Below are positions 38,893-47,127 of a stretch of DNA of 64,000 bases, piece after piece. Numbering within the stretch: position 1 is the first letter of the stretch; every line of letters starts with the position of its first letter. Where the stretch lies: contig JBDPYZ010000006.1 of NCBI GenBank assembly GCA_047291315.1, positions 1 to 64,000 on the forward strand, written 5' to 3'. Both the position numbers and the translations under genes were made by a program. The notes beneath the pieces are model-generated. The model was not told the DNA's origin, ran no database searches, and saw only the letters and a list, made by a program, of their open reading frames with translations. Source of the DNA: Arsenophonus fragariae (GTDB lineage: Bacteria > Pseudomonadota > Gammaproteobacteria > Enterobacterales > Enterobacteriaceae).

Positions 38893-39360
38893 ATTATCAT
38901 TTTCACCGGATTTTACGTTTGTATTAAAAGTTCGGTCTTGTCTAAAAGCCTCATCAGCAACAACAGGGGGACGGCTTGCTCCTTGCCTTTTGCCATACCC
39001 AATACGCCCGGTGATATTTCGGATAGTATCAGCTTGTGCACTTAGTATCTTACGCTCGTTATCCATCTTTCGTCCTGTGTCCCAGCCTCGGATAAATTCT
39101 CAACGTAAATCCCAGAGTTTGTCTGATGGATAGGCGAGTGTCAAGAGTGGTTATTTTTCCTTATCAAAACCGCCACCATTACAAATACTCCAATCCGCTG
39201 GGGGGCGTTTCAGTCGGTCAGGTAGAGGTACTCCTACCGGGATTTCGACACGCAATACTTCGGACGTAGCAATTAATTGTACATCCTGAGTGAGGGTTTT
39301 GCCATTAATTTTACGATGACTGGGTGCTGAATTTTTAGCAAAATTTATAGTTTCCAACAA
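38893..39360 (-). pseudogene. Phage tail fibre with collar domain, broken (copy 2)
   Basis: Minus-strand frame: APSHRKINGKTLTQDVQLIA, VEIPVGVPLPDR, PADWSICNGGGFDKEK, TLAYPSDKL, EFIRGWDTGRKMDNERKILS, AQADTIRNITGRIG. This is the collar and C-terminal section of a phage fibre (GWLkCNGgaFDk..YP.La...P(s)gkLPDLRGEFIRGWD). In-frame stops near 39150 and 39100 and a frameshift break it. It converges on the plus-strand Tfa, so fibre genes point at each other as in invertible fibre cassettes. Confidence 0.7.
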
Positions 39361-39677
39361 ACCAATATTTTCTTAAATCGTGAATTTTGTTAAAATTTTG
39401 ACCAAAACCAGCGATGAAAAGGTGTTCAAAGGGAGGAGAAGGGGGTAAAATGGCAAGAAATTAGGCTATATGAGGGTGTCAAAAAATAACCAAAACTCCG
39501 ATTTACAGCGAAAATCGCTCATTTGTGCAAATTATGTTCAGATTTTTGAGGATAAAATCAGAGGAAAAATAGTTATGCTCTCAAGACGAGTTTGATAATC
39601 ACTACTTAGCAATATCGTCAATTGACCGTTAAAATTGATTGAATTAATTTCTCCAATAAAAATGAAAGAGGTGCATA

Positions 39678-40427
39678 TTGAGTAAGTTACTTGGTGGTTG
39701 GAGTATGTCTCTGACTGGTTACCCATTGAATGAATTTGATTACATAATGTACGGTATGGTGACCAACCTTGAAGGACTAACAACTGGAAGTGCAAGCAAT
39801 CCAGGCTGGAGTCCAGAAAATGAATCAAAACCAGAGAGCAACCCTTGTTTTAAGGGTAAAAGGCTTTGGGTTTATGGAGGAGGAGAGTGCTCTCCTGAAG
39901 AGAAACCCTCTGGTATGGATGATGTATCCCGGATTATATCTGCGACCATTAATAAAAATTGGGATGGTGTTGATTTTGATGACGAGTGCAATATGAATAT
40001 TACATTCATCATTGAAACGATGAAAAAATTAAAAGAAAATAATAAAGAAACCAGTTTTGGTTTTATTGCTGGTTATTCTTATAACCATCCCAATACAGAA
40101 AAAGGAAAGAAGATAACTGATAAGGTTAAGGAAATCATAACATCAGGCCAATGTAATCGGCTAGTCCATTATTGTTACGCTGCTGCAATGTGGAATAAAG
40201 ATGACATTATTAATAATGTCAAACAAGCATTAGAAAAAAGCATCTCTTATGGAATGAGCAGAGATAAAATTGTATTGGCATTAACTACTAGAGGTCTTAC
40301 AGATTGGAATCTAAATTACTTTCTGGATAAAATTATTGATTTGAATTTAGGTGGTTTGTTTATATGGAGATATGATGAGCTAACTCCAAATCATCTTAAG
40401 ATCATCAGAGAACGCTTAAATAAGTAA
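39678..40427 (+). CDS. Glycoside hydrolase family 18-like protein (chitinase-like)
   Basis: The 249-residue frame is intact and starts at TTG, with GAAAGAGG a few bases before. WDGVDFDDECN at about residues 94-104 supplies the DxxDxDxE catalytic motif of GH18 (general acid Glu). Strand-like segments FDYIMYGMVTNLEG, TSFGFIAGYSYNH, IVLALTTRGLTDW and LGGLFIWRYDEL fit the TIM barrel, with a terminal tryptophan. There is no signal peptide. It lies inside the Mu-like element among broken phage genes, so it is cargo that has escaped decay. Likely activity on chitin-like or GlcNAc polymers is inferred; chitinase-like inactive lectins also share the fold. Confidence 0.7.
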   Translation: MSKLLGGWSMSLTGYPLNEFDYIMYGMVTNLEGLTTGSASNPGWSPENESKPESNPCFKGKRLWVYGGGECSPEEKPSGMDDVSRIISATINKNWDGVDFDDECNMNITFIIETMKKLKENNKETSFGFIAGYSYNHPNTEKGKKITDKVKEIITSGQCNRLVHYCYAAAMWNKDDIINNVKQALEKSISYGMSRDKIVLALTTRGLTDWNLNYFLDKIIDLNLGGLFIWRYDELTPNHLKIIRERLNK

Positions 40428-41124
40428 GTTTTATAAGTACAAGTCTTACTATTAAATAACGGGAAAGAGATGCTACCAGCCAGCGTATGCAAAACTAAGC
40501 TGGCTGAATTTCTAAAACTTCCTCAGAGGCTCTACTTACCTCGTAGCGGCTGGCGAAACAAAAGCAGAGGGAATCATCGTACATTATCGGAACGCCAATT
40601 CGCATTGGTTCATATTATTGATATACACGCTTTTCTTGAACATTAAACTAACTCACTGTTCCTAAAAGAGAGCTACACCTTGCCCTAAGATTTGTAGCTA
40701 ATGAGTTTGTATAAAGGTCATCAGGTATCACGTTGTCTTACAGATCATTTCATTACCTAATAACTAGGGCACGTCCTCATTTTATACATGAGTGAAAAAA
40801 CGAAGAAATCCTGCACGTTAACTCATGATTTTGTTTATTAAATAAGCACTAGGAGGCTAATAAACACCCTCACTAGGACCTGATATACGAGCATAGTCAT
40901 GTTTTTTAGTAAGTAATGATGAAATGAGGATCACATCCTAGTTAATTTAGGAACAACCTGGAATCCCTCTACAGTTTGCTTCCCAACACGTTTTTTACGT
41001 TGTATGGTCTCTTCTTATCAATGATGTATAGCGATCTTTATGTCATAAAACGGTGCTATGTATCCAGATGATGAAAAATAAAAATGTAATTCAGTTACAC
41101 TGAGTGCAACAAAAGTGGCCTGCT
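40428..41124. other. 697-bp region without a recognisable gene, right part of the Mu-like element
   Basis: A frame near 40470-40646 (MLPASVCKTKLAEFLKLPQR, then LYLPRSGWRNKSRGNHRTLS) has plausible composition but I cannot assign it. The rest is stop-rich on both strands. The right terminal repeat follows. Confidence 0.4.
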
Positions 41125-41173
41125 ATTTATCGCATGTTTTGGCTTCAAATATCGTGCGCGGCATCAATTAATA
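41125..41173 (-). repeat. Right terminal inverted repeat of the Mu-like element
   Basis: Read on the minus strand it gives TATTAATTGAT, 9 bases, GATATTT, 12 bases, TGCGATAAAT, mirroring 32128-32176 with 36 of 49 identical positions. Confidence 0.85.
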
Positions 41174-41178
41174 TTTTG
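41174..41178. repeat. Right copy of the 5-bp target duplication (TTTTG)
   Basis: It is identical to the pentamer at 32123-32127 on the other side of the Mu-like element. Confidence 0.8.
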
Positions 41179-41945
41179 TTATTTATTGTAATGATAAAAC
41201 GATTAACACAATCAATTGATCCTAATATTTTTCTTAATTTAAAATTTTTAATTTCAATATTAAGTGGAATAGCTATTTTGGTCCCTATCTTTTGCTGAAT
41301 AATCCATAATTTTTCGTCATGTATATCTTCACATTTCATTTTTGCAATATCAGAAACACGTTGACCTGTTACCAAAGCCAGTTTCATTGTATGACTTAAC
41401 CAATTATTTTCATCATTAATCAAGTTCAAAATAGCATTAAAGTAATTGAAAGATAGTCTAGCTTTTTGTATTTTTATTTTTGGCGTTTTAGCTGGTAAAA
41501 CTGTATTATTTACTATAATGTCCTGATGATATAGCCTCATCAAATATATCCTTCAACGTGATTCTTATTTTTTGCCATCGATATTTTCTTGTCTGAAATG
41601 TAAGTTTGAATAAAATCAGAACTATTTTTAGTTGATATATTTTCAATTGGAGAATCGATAAACTCTTTTCTTATCGCTAACAGTTTACTTTTATAATCCT
41701 TTAGTGTTTTTTCTCTTAATCCTCTTGTTTTCAATATCTCTTCACATCTATCCAAGAATTCATAAAAATAGACAGATTCATGTCTTTTAATTCTTTCTAT
41801 CAGTAGTTTTGATTTATTAATCAACAACTTATTGGCATTAATTGCTTCATTGATAGTACAAGGTTTTGTTTCTTACTAAACCATATTCTTTGCGAGTGTG
41901 GAGGTCTCTGTATATAGTTGCCGTTGTGTGTTTGTTAACAGCAAC
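41174..41945 (-). pseudogene. Lambda-type integrase, N-terminal and central piece (split gene)
   Basis: Reading down the minus strand: YRDLHTRKEYGLVRNKTL (lambda Int: YRDPRTGKEFGLGRDRRI), INEAINANKLLINKSKLLIE, FYEFLDRCEEILKTRGLREK, IFDEAISSGHYS, then MKLALVTGQRVSDIAKMKCE with the first catalytic arginine, and LWIIQQKIGTKIAIPLNIEI. Frameshifts near 41560 and 41500 and stops near 41860 show decay beyond the insertion. The C-terminal catalytic part lies at 31912-32127 across the Mu-like element. Confidence 0.85.
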
Positions 41946-41984
41946 ATTTTCCCTGGTGTTGGCCAGCCTTACGCATTGGCATGA

Positions 41985-42235
41985 TTAACTAACAAGAACA
42001 GATAATTTGCCAAGTTCTTTTGGCGTAATGAGCACCTGTTCAGTTAACTTTTCTCTGCCATTAGTTCTGGCAACGATGGTCACCTTATGCTCAATTAAAT
42101 CCTGTTTGATTTTATCCTGATAACCGATCCAACTTTTTCCTCTAACACGGCGATAAATCCAGTCATGTCCTTATAACCATGAAAAAAGTGCTTTAGGTTT
42201 CATTTGGAGTGATTTAGCAGCATGAGTAATTAAAA
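41985..42235 (-). pseudogene. Phage antirepressor, C-terminal ANT/KilAC domain, broken
   Basis: Minus-strand pieces ITHAAKSLQMKPKALFSWL, a TAA, then GHDWIYRRVRGKSWIGYQDK, KQDLIEHKVTIVARTNGREK, LTEQVLITPKELGKLSVLV match the KilAC/ANT domain of phage antirepressors (AAk.L.m.pk.LF.WLr..gWiYRr...W..Y......G...HKv......g....TQV.vTPkGLakLa). Only the C-terminal domain remains. It lies just upstream of the integrase on the same strand, as in some lambdoid prophages. Confidence 0.7.
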
Positions 42236-42308
42236 AGTTGGATAAATAGAGTGTTCTACAAGAAACAGGTGATGCCGAAGAAAAGGTAATAAGTCAAAAA
42301 AACTGTAT

Positions 42309-42967
42309 GGATAATTTTGCAAAGAAAAATTCAGCTGAATCCTTTCAGACTGGCAAAATATATATCGATCCACCCAGTGGCGGTTCGATTTTTTATGAGG
42401 TGCGCAAACAGATATGAATTGGCTTATATCAAAAAAATAAAATGGTTTTAGTGCGTAATAATGCTACTGGTCATGTTATTTATTTTCCGACATATCATGG
42501 TGCTCTAGCATTAACCTCTGATGTTGAAGCGATTAAAAATTATCCGATAGGTGCACTTATTATATGGCCGCAAGCTACGCCACCAGAAGGCTATTTTATT
42601 TGCGAGGGTCAAGATTTAGACAAAGTCAAATTGGCACAGGCGTATCCTTCTGGAAAATTGTCGATGAATTCATCCGAGGTCTTTCCGTCGGTAGAAATGG
42701 TGTTGATGAAGGTAGAACAGTATTAAGCGATCAGGGGGACGCTATCCGAAATATCATAGGACACAATATCTTCACGAAATGGTCAATGGAGTTCCATCGT
42801 CAGACGTATTTAACGAATCACAATCATGGATATGGAGCATCTACAGAACGCACGGGGCTGGATATAATTTAATTGTCTATTTTGATGCTTCTTGCATTGT
42901 CCCCACGGCGAATGAAAACCGGCCGCGAAATGTCGCATTTTTATATATATATAGTAAGGGCAGAATA
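42309..42967 (+). pseudogene. Phage tail fibre with collar domain, broken (copy 3)
   Basis: The pieces are GKIYIDPPSGGSIFYEVRKQ, a stop, MVLVRNNATGHVIYFPTYHG, IGALIIWPQATPPEGYFICE, LAQAYPSGKL, and in the next frame DEFIRGLSVGRNGVDEGRTV, LSDQGDAIRNIIGH, then FDASCIVPTANENRPRNVAF. Two frameshifts and a stop break it. The FDAS-x-VVP-ANENRPRN-AF end is the typical fibre C-terminus. It is close in sequence to the copy at 7759-8560. Confidence 0.8.
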
Positions 42968-43590
42968 ATGAAATACAGTTTAGACATCAAAAACAAAAAT
43001 GATATTCCGGAAAATGCGATAAAAACGGAAATAGGTGAAAGAGGTTTTGCGATATCGACAGGGTATATTCAGGTTTATCACTACAACTATGATTCAACAA
43101 GAGAATACTCACATACAGCCTATAACTATTTCGTCGAAGGAACAGGTCTCTCAGCGGGTTCTATGCTGGAAGCACTTGAAATACTTAAAAATGATGAAGT
43201 TTCCATTGTTATTAGTGAAGATGGCAAATAATGATTATATGTGTTAGACCACAGAGGAAAGACGGCATTTGATACCACTAATAGAGATCCCTCTATCATT
43301 GATTATATTGTCAACATGAAAGCCGGTTTCACTTTTTCCGAACCTAAAACGCTGTTTGATTATTGGGACAGGGAGAAGTGGGTCACTGATGAAGATGCTG
43401 AGAAAAAAAAAGCTATTCGGTCTGCAAAATATGAAAAGTGTTATCGAATTGATAGCTCTCAGAAATCATCAAATCATTGAAAGATGCTGTCGATTTAGAT
43501 ATGGTAACCGAGGATGAAAAAACTACTCAGAAGCTGGAAACTTTATCGAAAGGATATTTCAACCGCGTCTGTTATTGATTGACCGAAAAA
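42968..43590 (+). pseudogene. Tail fibre assembly protein (Tfa), broken, second copy
   Basis: From ATG 42968: MKYSLDIKNKNDIPE, VEGTGLSAGSMLEALEILKN, EVSIVISEDGK then TAA. Another frame continues LDHRGKTAFDTTNRDPSIID, FDYWDREKWVTDEDAEKK, then DMVTEDEKTTQKLETLSKGY. The EKWVTDE and a late TEDEKT...LE-x-L motif are typical of Tfa. At least two frameshifts and a stop. It pairs with the fibre remnant directly upstream. Confidence 0.75.
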
Positions 43591-43639
43591 ACATGATTGA
43601 TAAACAAAAGGGAGGAAGCTTCCTTAAATATTTTCTTCT

Positions 43640-44480
43640 TTTGGCAAATCAAAATAATGTATTATCTTATTATTAAAATTAATAATGTTATTTTGATTTT
43701 CGCATTTTTTATTCGAAATTATTCCGCATAATTTATCAGTAATATCATCATGAATTCCAGTCCATTCAGAAAACAGAGCTATAAAACTCAATGCACTTCT
43801 TTTTGTGTTAATATAAATTTTTTTGAATCATAAGATGTAATGAAAAATAGCACTTTAAAATTTGTTTATATTCATTTTCATGCATTAGTCTGAATTCATT
43901 AATATTATTTTTGTTAGCAAAAGATAATCCATGGTCTGAAAAATACATCATAGAAAATTTTGAATGTTTTTCAGTTAAATAGTTGTGAATGGTAGCCAAT
44001 AGTTTATCGATGTTTTTTATGCTTTGTATATAACATGAAACATCTTTGCTTTTATGAAAAGTCTCATAATAATTGTATATTCTATCACAAGCAGAGGGGC
44101 ACTTCCCATCAAATGAATAATTATCAATTTATTTTTTTATTTTCATTTATTGCGGGTTTAATAAATGTTAATAACTTATAGTCACTATAATAATCATTAC
44201 TATTATCATAATCACCTTTTTTCAGAAAGTGATATTTGTTAATTAATGATATAATGTTATTTGATAATTATCCTTTTATGACTATTGTATTTGTTAAAGA
44301 TGGATTAGTAGATCCTGCTACTGACGTGTAGTTATTGGTTTTGGCGCATAACCTAATTTATAGTGAATTAAAGAAAACGTAATAAGAAAGAACATTAATT
44401 TTGGTAAAAAATAATTGTTCACAGGTATTATATTTTTTTGTTTTTTCTTTTAGCATCGATTCCTCGCCAAATTCAAATTT
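43640..44480 (-). pseudogene. Phosphoethanolamine transferase (EptA/CptA-type sulfatase fold), broken
   Basis: Minus-strand pieces include FLPKLMFFLITFSLIHYKLG, ASGVSTNPSLTNT-like sequence (read as VAGSTNPSLTNTIVIKG), KKLIIIHLMGS, CDRIYNYYETFHKSKDVSCY, KNIDKLLATIHNYL and SMMYFSDHGLS. The sequence HLMGS, the Cys-rich spacer, YxxxIxxxDxxL and SDHG are the alkaline-phosphatase-fold motifs of lipid A or core phosphoethanolamine transferases. Stops and frame changes are numerous. It would have modified LPS and altered cationic peptide resistance. Confidence 0.65.
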
Positions 44481-45089
44481 TATAAATATCCAAGTAGTCT
44501 CATTAGGGGCATCATATTAGCAGCACTGTAGAAAAATGTTGACCTCAAACTTTTCAATCTTTGTTAGTGGCTTTGGACAGATAGCATTTTTTCTCTGGTA
44601 TTTTGTCGAAAAAAATAAACAGACAGGAAAAATAATTTGTACATAAATGTATATCTTTAAATAAGAATCAACTTAAAATTTTTACTTAATAAATTGATTT
44701 AATTTATTTTATATTTTTTTAAAAATTTTTCAGTCAAAATATCATAGTTGTCTAGCTGTAATACCGGAACTTGGTCTTTAGGATTAATAGTATAGAAATC
44801 AATTTCTTTCTCGGTACATTTTTTCTTTAGATCAACTCGTTAAATACTAAAATCTAAGCCTGTTTATCTCAATATAATATGAGGTGAAAGTGAACAAGAA
44901 CTGGCCGAATAGTAAAGTTTTATGGTGACATTCATTTGGATTTGATAGGGTTTATTGCTATAAAATAACAGCAGAGCAGTTGCTAAAGATTTTATTACTT
45001 TATTTTTATCTTGACTAAGGACAATAAGAGAAAGGAGGTAAATGGGAAAGCTGCTAATCACTGCAGCTTTTAGATGAATAATGAATAGA
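44481..45089. other. 609-bp A+T-rich interval without a recognisable gene
   Basis: All frames are stop-rich or low-complexity on both strands. A 65-codon minus frame at 44864-45061 has no recognisable features. Confidence 0.5.
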
Positions 45090-45281
45090 TTAGTTGTTGC
45101 TGGTTAGATCCTTGACTTGTTTGGTTGGACTATTTTTTTACGGAGGCAATCCCTTTTTGTACTGCGGCTTTGGTTTTATACATTTCACTAGTGGCAATAA
45201 CTTCATGATTAGCAGCTTTTAACACAAAGTAGTATGGTTGCTTAGTGCTTTTACTATCTTTTTGATTTCATAGTAACTCAT
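45090..45281 (-). pseudogene. YegP-like DUF1508 protein, broken
   Basis: The minus strand from ATG 45281 reads MSYYEIKK, a one-base shift, then DSKSTKQPYYFVLKAANHEV, IATSEMYKTKAAVQKGIASV, another shift, and SPTKQVKDLTSNN then TAA. This follows the DUF1508 repeat (FxFxLKAxNGqvIatSExYxsKaaAxxGIaSV). E. coli YegP has two repeats in 110 residues; this gene has one, about 63 residues. Two frameshifts inactivate it. Confidence 0.75.
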
Positions 45282-45639
45282 GAGTGCTCCTATTGAAAAG
45301 AATGCTAATAACTTATTGAATATGGATAACATTTTAATAACCTTAACACCCTAGAGTATATTAATTTAACCATATCTAAATATGGAAATAGTTTAAAAAT
45401 TTGTCAAATTTATAAACAGTTAGATTAAATTAATATTGTTAATTATTTAAATAAGAACTATATTTAGCCTTTCAAGTAATATAAATTATTTATTATATGA
45501 TTGAATGTCTAATTAAATATAATTAGTTTGTATATTTTAGCTATTAAAAATAATAATCAAAGTATGTAAAATAAGGTAAAATCTGATTATTGAGAATTAA
45601 CCAGGAGAAAAGATACAGCTTTAACTAAGTCAGAGTTTT
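45282..45639. other. A+T-rich intergenic stretch upstream of the effector remnants
   Basis: No coding sequence can be supported here. It is low-complexity A+T-rich DNA that could hold promoters for both flanking remnants. No clear -35/-10 pair stands out. Confidence 0.4.
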
Positions 45640-45903
45640 CCTCTTTCCTTTGTTCAAGTCTATTTACAGGAGGTTTTTATTGCTGCAAAAAATGTGGGCA
45701 ATATATATTCTACTGTTATTGATGTTGTTAAAGAAGAGAAACCTATTTATGCAGTTCCTTATGAGAGATCAGGGAAGCGAGAGCATGTTAGTAACGAAGT
45801 TTACTATGATGCTGTTGGATAAAAGGAGGAGCTTATTTATGAAAAAATTGGCAATTATGCTAGTGATAAAACAACGAACTATCCGAATAGCGAAAAAAAA
45901 TAG
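45640..45903 (+). pseudogene. Effector-like fragment with repeated EPIYA-like tyrosine motifs
   Basis: One frame (phase of 45655) reads QEVFIAAKNVGNIYSTVIDV, VKEEKPIYAVPYERSG, NEVYYDAVG, then a TAA at 45820 and, in the same frame, EELIYEKIGNYASDK. Four tyrosines sit in similar settings (NIYSTV, PIYAVP, VYYDAV, LIYEKI). These resemble EPIYA and tandem tyrosine motifs that host kinases phosphorylate on bacterial effectors. No ATG starts the frame, so it is an internal fragment or the start is lost. Function is inference from motif and from the neighbouring RhoGAP-like genes. Confidence 0.4.
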
Positions 45904-45979
45904 ATTTAGAAAATAATCATACTCCCTTGGAAAGGCTATTTTTATTAAACTGGATTTAAATAAGGAATGAAATAATATA

Positions 45980-46700
45980 ATGCGAATGGCAGAACAAACT
46001 TTTGATGCGCCTAAATCTTTTATTTCTCGTCTTGCTAGCTCTATATGGAATTCTTTGTTTGGTTCGAAAAATGAATCAGTACCAGTGATAGTGCGGCACG
46101 ATGAATTGGTCGTTCGTGCTATGCAGGCTAATATAGAAGAAATTTGTGGTAAATTTAATAAATGTATAAAAGAAGAAAAAATTGCTGGCGTATTTAGAAA
46201 GCAACCTGGATCAGAGTATAGCCTCACTGATAGTGTAAAATTGATAAAGACATTTAATAAAGATTTATCTCAGCATGATGCCATTGAATTATCATTTTTG
46301 ATAAAGGGCTATTTTGGCCATAGTTTTCCAAAGTTTGAGTTTGAAGAACTAAATAATGTCTTTCTTATGTCAGGCGAAAACAATAATATAGGTTCTGTAA
46401 CTGGTAACTTTAGAAAACTAATGGATAATAAACTAAAAAAGGCCATCCCTGAATCTGTGAAAAATAATTTAACAACAGTTTTTTAGGTAATAGCGAATAC
46501 ATTACATTTAGCTGATAGTGAAAAGAAGATTGATGAATTGACAAAAGAAAGTATTATTACTTCAATGTTCTCTCAATTAGTTAACGATATGTGCAAATTT
46601 TAACTGGGAAAAGATAGAGCAGAAAAAAATAAATAAATCAAATGGTTTAGATAAATTAAGTCAATTTAATAATCTGATTAAAAATCATTTTGTAGGCTAA
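45980..46700 (+). pseudogene. RhoGAP-domain effector-like protein, copy 1, broken
   Basis: From ATG 45980 the frame is open for 168 codons, then has TAG at 46484, continues in frame to TAA 46601, and a one-base shift leads to a further 32 codons ending at 46700. After an N-terminal tail (APKSFISRLASSIWNSLFGS), the sequence follows the eukaryotic RhoGAP fold. EEKIAGVFRKQPG corresponds to the EGIFRvSG arginine-finger loop, and KLIKTFNKD follows. IELSFLIKGYFGHSFPKFEF corresponds to the LLKxFLRxLPxPL helix, and IPESVKNNL, ANTLHLADSEKKIDELTKES and IITSMFSQL match the last helices. A host-directed Rho GTPase-activating effector is inferred; bacterial GAPs of the YopE/ExoS type are unrelated. Confidence 0.65.
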
Positions 46701-47127
46701 TATAAATAAGTAAATTCAAACAAAAATTACGTCTTATAGATAATATTTTGAACAGATAGTAATTAATTTTGGAAAAGTTTATTTATTGACGGTTTTTATA
46801 ATATAGCATGAAATAATTTCTATATTGTCATTTCAACAATAAAATGACATCGAGATATAATATTTTAATTAATTATAAATTAATAATCATATTAAATAGA
46901 TAGCATTTTATTACAATAAAGTTATTAATGTTATTTCTTATTATATTGAGTATTCTCATAATTAAATGAATTTATTTTATAACTATTTTATTCTATACAG
47001 ATAAATATATTTACTGTTTATGAAAAGTTAGATATTTATTTGTAAATAATAGAAAGGTTAAATTTTGTATTTGTGTTATTTACTTATACTTATTAGTGTC
47101 AATATATAAAATAAATAAGGAATAAAA
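46701..47127. other. 427-bp A+T-rich spacer between the two RhoGAP-like genes
   Basis: There is no supported coding sequence. It probably held the promoter of copy 2; AATAAGGAATAAAA just before 47128 could serve as its ribosome binding site. Confidence 0.4.

Larger units (their letters stand above)
32128..41173. mobile_element. Decayed Mu-like transposable prophage inserted in an integrase gene
   Basis: The 9046-bp element is bounded by 49-bp imperfect inverted repeats (36 of 49 positions match; 11-bp outer and 10-bp inner blocks are perfect) and flanked by TTTTG direct repeats. On the minus strand it holds remnants in Mu early-gene order: A transposase, a small HTH gene, B ATPase, small early genes, Gam, a zinc-ribbon gene, GemA and Mor. 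Tail-fibre, fibre-assembly and glycosidase genes lie between A and the right end, so the element is rearranged and has lost its head and most tail genes. It is much shorter than Mu (about 37 kb) and cannot be active as a phage. Confidence 0.85.

Noticed and set aside
45769..46227. 152-codon minus-strand frame over the effector remnants
   Set aside because: The plus-strand RhoGAP-like reading explains this sequence better; the minus frame is rich in Phe, Ile and Ser with no motif.
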